Origin: Thiocystis minor
Lineage (GTDB): Bacteria; Pseudomonadota; Gammaproteobacteria; Chromatiales; Chromatiaceae
Direction of reading: 5' to 3'
Length of the DNA stretch: 44,174 bases
NCBI RefSeq assembly: GCF_016653465.1
Contig: NZ_NHSQ01000128.1
Span: forward strand, 1 to 44,174
Part shown: positions 42,584 to 44,174 of the stretch, one piece after another
How the letters are laid out: each line of letters opens with the position of its first letter
How positions within the stretch are numbered: the stretch's first letter is position 1
Notes under the pieces: model-generated
The model's database searches: none
Told to the model about the DNA's origin: nothing
The model's input: the letters and a program-made list of their open reading frames with translations, nothing else
Made by a program: the position numbers and the translations under genes

Positions 42584-43296
42584 GACTCTCCCATCGGCGT
42601 AAACATATAGCCCTTGCCCCAGATGGTGCGGATGTAGCGCGGTTGTTTGATCTCGGGTTCGATCTTGGCCCGCAACCGGGCAATTTGCACGTCGATGCTG
42701 CGGTCGAAAGGCGCACGTTCGTTACCTTTTAACAGGTCCAGTAACCGATCGCGGTTCAGCACCCGATCCGGATGCTCGGCCAGCACCAGCAACAGATCGA
42801 ATTCGCCGCTCGTCAGGCTGACTGGTTGATGGTGGCAAAGCAGTTCATGCTGGAGCGGATCGAGCCGGTAGGGGCCAAAGTGGATGATGCCGTCTCTTTC
42901 CGGACCTTCCTCCGGCGCGCTCGGTCCGCGGCGGCGCATCACGGCGCGGATGCGCGCCAGCAGCTCCCGAGGGTTGAAGGGCTTGGCAAGATAGTCGTCG
43001 GCGCCAACCTCCAGGCCGACAATCCGATCCACGTCATCCCCACGCGCCGATAACATGATGATCGGCAGATCGGCCTGGGTGCGCAGGCGCCGGGCGATCG
43101 CCAGTCCATCCTCGCCAGGCAGCATCAAGTCCAGAATGATCAGGTCCGTCTCATGCCCGGCCAGCCAGGCGTCCATGGCACGACCATCCTCGGCACCGCC
43201 AACGCTAAAGCCTTCGCGGGCTAGGTAATCAGTCAACAGGGCGCGCAAGCCGGCATCATCGTCGACGACCAGGATTCGCATCGGGTGTTCAGGCAT
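42580..43296 (-). CDS. OmpR-family response regulator
   Basis: The protein has 238 residues. The receiver has DDD near 12-14, phosphoacceptor D56 (DLIILDLMLPGEDG) and K105. The C-terminal winged helix (about 140-235) has LTSGEFDLLLVLAEHPDRVL, RSIDVQIARLRAKIE and the terminal YIRTIWGKGYMF. This is close to OmpR itself. It is translationally coupled to the EnvZ-like kinase through ATGA. The start may be ATG 43296 or the ATG five codons later. Targets are unknown, as no porin gene is nearby. Confidence 0.93.
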   Translation of the reverse strand: MPEHPMRILVVDDDAGLRALLTDYLAREGFSVGGAEDGRAMDAWLAGHETDLIILDLMLPGEDGLAIARRLRTQADLPIIMLSARGDDVDRIVGLEVGADDYLAKPFNPRELLARIRAVMRRRGPSAPEEGPERDGIIHFGPYRLDPLQHELLCHHQPVSLTSGEFDLLLVLAEHPDRVLNRDRLLDLLKGNERAPFDRSIDVQIARLRAKIEPEIKQPRYIRTIWGKGYMFTPMGES

Positions 43297-43321
43297 GTCG
43301 AAACAGCGCTCCGCACAGGCG

Positions 43322-43409
43322 TTAAACCGCGTCTGCTCCGGCGGTCATGGATTTTGATCAACCCAGACACTCGCTCGAAACGACGCGGATCGCGCTGGAC
43401 GCGGTTTTA
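43322..43409 (+). repeat. Inverted-ended repeat family, copy C (solitary)
   Basis: This 88-base unit runs from TTAAACCGCGTC to GACGCGGTTTTA. It shares CCGCGTCTGCTCCG with the inverted right end of copy A and ACTCGAAAC-like and GCTGGACGCGG segments with D (inverted) and B. It lies in front of the OmpR-family gene, which reads away from it. Confidence 0.8.
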
Positions 43410-43596
43410 GGAGGAACCGAAACAATTTGATACAATATTAGCAGATACCGAAATACTCTGTTAATACCGATCCGATAAACTTCACCAAGATTTCATGCCT
43501 GTCAGGCCGTAACCTTTGGCCAAACTGCTGAGAAGGTTCTGGCGCTCGGAAGGTCATGGAGCTTTTTCTTATCCCATTGACTCTGGAGACAAACCC

Positions 43597-43707
43597 ATGA
43601 GCTTCGACGCACTGACCATCGCCGGCATCTCGGTCGCCATCCTTTGTGGCGGCTTTCTGGTCGCATTAGTGAACCGCAACGGCGGAACCCGCTCTTCCAA
43701 GCGTTAG
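43597..43707 (+). CDS. Small single-span membrane protein, unrecognised
   Basis: This 36-residue protein has one hydrophobic helix (about residues 7-25, LTIAGISVAILCGGFLVALV) followed by a short basic tail NRNGGTRSSKR. I do not recognise a family. The ATG has GGAG eight bases upstream, and a perfect-stem terminator follows 92 bases after the stop, so it looks like a real single-gene transcript. A possible extended -10 (TGATACAAT, 43428-43436) would give a leader of about 150 bases, but no clear -35 exists. The frame is open to 43516 without a better start. The helix and positive tail fit an inner-membrane peptide of N-out type, for instance a subunit of a membrane complex. Confidence 0.6.
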   Translation: MSFDALTIAGISVAILCGGFLVALVNRNGGTRSSKR

Positions 43708-43799
43708 CCGGACGGTCGCAATGCCGGCCATCAACGACGCAGTGCAGCTTAAAAAGTACACAAACCTAAGGATATCCTTTTTCGGCAGCAAGCCAATTG

Positions 43800-43844
43800 G
43801 GCCGCAACGGTAGCCACACACCCTGCCGTTGCGGCCATTTTTTT
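43800..43844 (+). terminator. Rho-independent terminator
   Basis: A perfect 11-base-pair stem GGCCGCAACGG / CCGTTGCGGCC surrounds a 15-base loop and is followed by ATTTTTTT. It lies downstream of the small membrane protein gene. Confidence 0.9.
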
Positions 43845-43854
43845 CGATCCGCCC

Positions 43855-43939
43855 TAAACTGCGTCCAGAGCGAGATGCTGAGTTTCGAGTAAGTTCGACC
43901 TTTGGGGCATCCACGGTCCTTGGCGGGGACGCAGTTTAA
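43855..43939 (-). repeat. Inverted-ended repeat family, copy D
   Basis: This 85-base unit has ends TAAACTGCGTC / GACGCAGTTTA. The ends carry matching C-to-T and G-to-A changes relative to the other copies, preserving the pairing. Its reverse complement aligns with copy B. A 21-base AT-rich spacer (43940-43960) separates it from copy E. Confidence 0.8.
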
Positions 43940-43960
43940 ATTTTAATATTTTTTAATCGC

Positions 43961-44046
43961 TTAAACCGCGCCAGCGCGGACAATCGTTGTTGCGGCCAAG
44001 GTCGAGCCAATCCTACAACATCGCATGTCACTCTGGGCGCGGTTTA
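43961..44046 (-). repeat. Inverted-ended repeat family, copy E
   Basis: This 86-base unit has ends TTAAACCGCGCC / GGGCGCGGTTTA, again with compensated change. Its reverse complement aligns with copy A over most of its length. D-spacer-E is thus an inverted version of A-spacer-B. The insertion sequence starts immediately after it. Confidence 0.85.
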
Positions 44047-44174
44047 GCCCGAATTATTCATAAAAATGGGCGACACTCGTTTAACCAATTGATAAAATTG
44101 GTGTTCTGCAAAGAACGCTTCGGAGAAGCCAAACGAGGTCGCCCATGTCCCAGTTTACCCAAGAGCCGCTGCGC
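44047..44174 (+). mobile_element. Left end of an insertion sequence, possibly IS1380 family
   Basis: The stretch begins CCCGAATTATTCATAAAA directly after repeat copy E and leads into a transposase-like start at 44145. The AT-rich end and the TTATTCATAA motif resemble ends of IS1380-type elements as I remember them. The other end is outside the window, so the boundary and target duplication cannot be checked. Confidence 0.35.
44145..44174 (+). CDS. Possible IS1380-like transposase, first ten codons
   Basis: Only MSQFTQEPLR is visible before the window ends. GAGG lies seven bases before the ATG. The opening resembles IS1380-type transposases (short polar start before a GG-x-x-SDGG motif, which would be outside the window). 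The call rests mainly on the insertion-sequence-like leader. Confidence 0.35.
   Translation, partial: MSQFTQEPLR

Overview
The window looks like the chromosome of a GC-rich gammaproteobacterium. The gene order hslV-hslU-DUF971-ubiE-ubiJ-ubiB is typical of that class. The relA type, the nadA form and the abundance of small palindromic intergenic repeats suggest a purple-sulfur-type member of the Chromatiales; this placement is inference, since no rRNA or photosynthesis gene is present. Both ends lie in insertion sequences: a Tn5/IS4-like transposase start on the left and a possible IS1380-like transposase start on the right.

Layout. 1-697: an insertion sequence cuts a vapB antitoxin but leaves vapC intact. 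850-1104: nested inverted repeats. 1181-7028: core block with the HslVU protease, a DUF971 protein and ubiquinone genes ubiE, ubiJ, ubiB, the last three joined by 4-base overlaps. 7081-14140: surface-glycan locus with an ABC exporter pair, two large multidomain glycosyltransferases (the first clearly AT-rich) and a sulfotransferase. 14197-16895: nadA and a membrane dynamin-like GTPase. 17142-23680: two overlapping giant glycosyltransferase genes, one beginning with a degenerate PIG-L deacetylase domain. 23780-26307: hybrid histidine kinase with Hpt domain plus a response regulator. 26406-29349: topoisomerase III and a Sel1-repeat protein. 29714-31981: quinol nitric oxide reductase. 32308-34161: a DUF1015 protein and a PIN/RHH toxin-antitoxin pair. 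34327-36564: relA. 36991-40675: a kinase, REC-PAS protein and ArsR regulator operon; the regulator has the cysteine spacing of persulfide sensors of the SqrR/BigR group. 40709-43296: an OmpR/EnvZ-like pair whose kinase reads in frame into a PrxQ/Bcp peroxiredoxin. 43597-44174: a 36-residue membrane protein, a strong terminator, repeats and an insertion sequence.

How it fits together. The exporter, glycosyltransferases and sulfotransferase plausibly make and export a decorated, possibly sulfated, surface polysaccharide. The phosphorelay divergent from the giant glycosyltransferase genes could regulate it, but that is only positional. Several signalling genes have a redox or sulfur flavour (persulfide-type ArsR, peroxiredoxin fused to a kinase, NO reductase).

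The most unusual sequence features are a family of 85-88 base repeats with TTAAACCGCGTC-type inverted ends (five copies, two of the pairs forming a mirrored composite), a 68-base palindrome between perfect 12-base direct repeats, inverted hexamer arrays around that palindrome, a heptamer array directly in front of a start codon, and the kinase-peroxiredoxin fusion.
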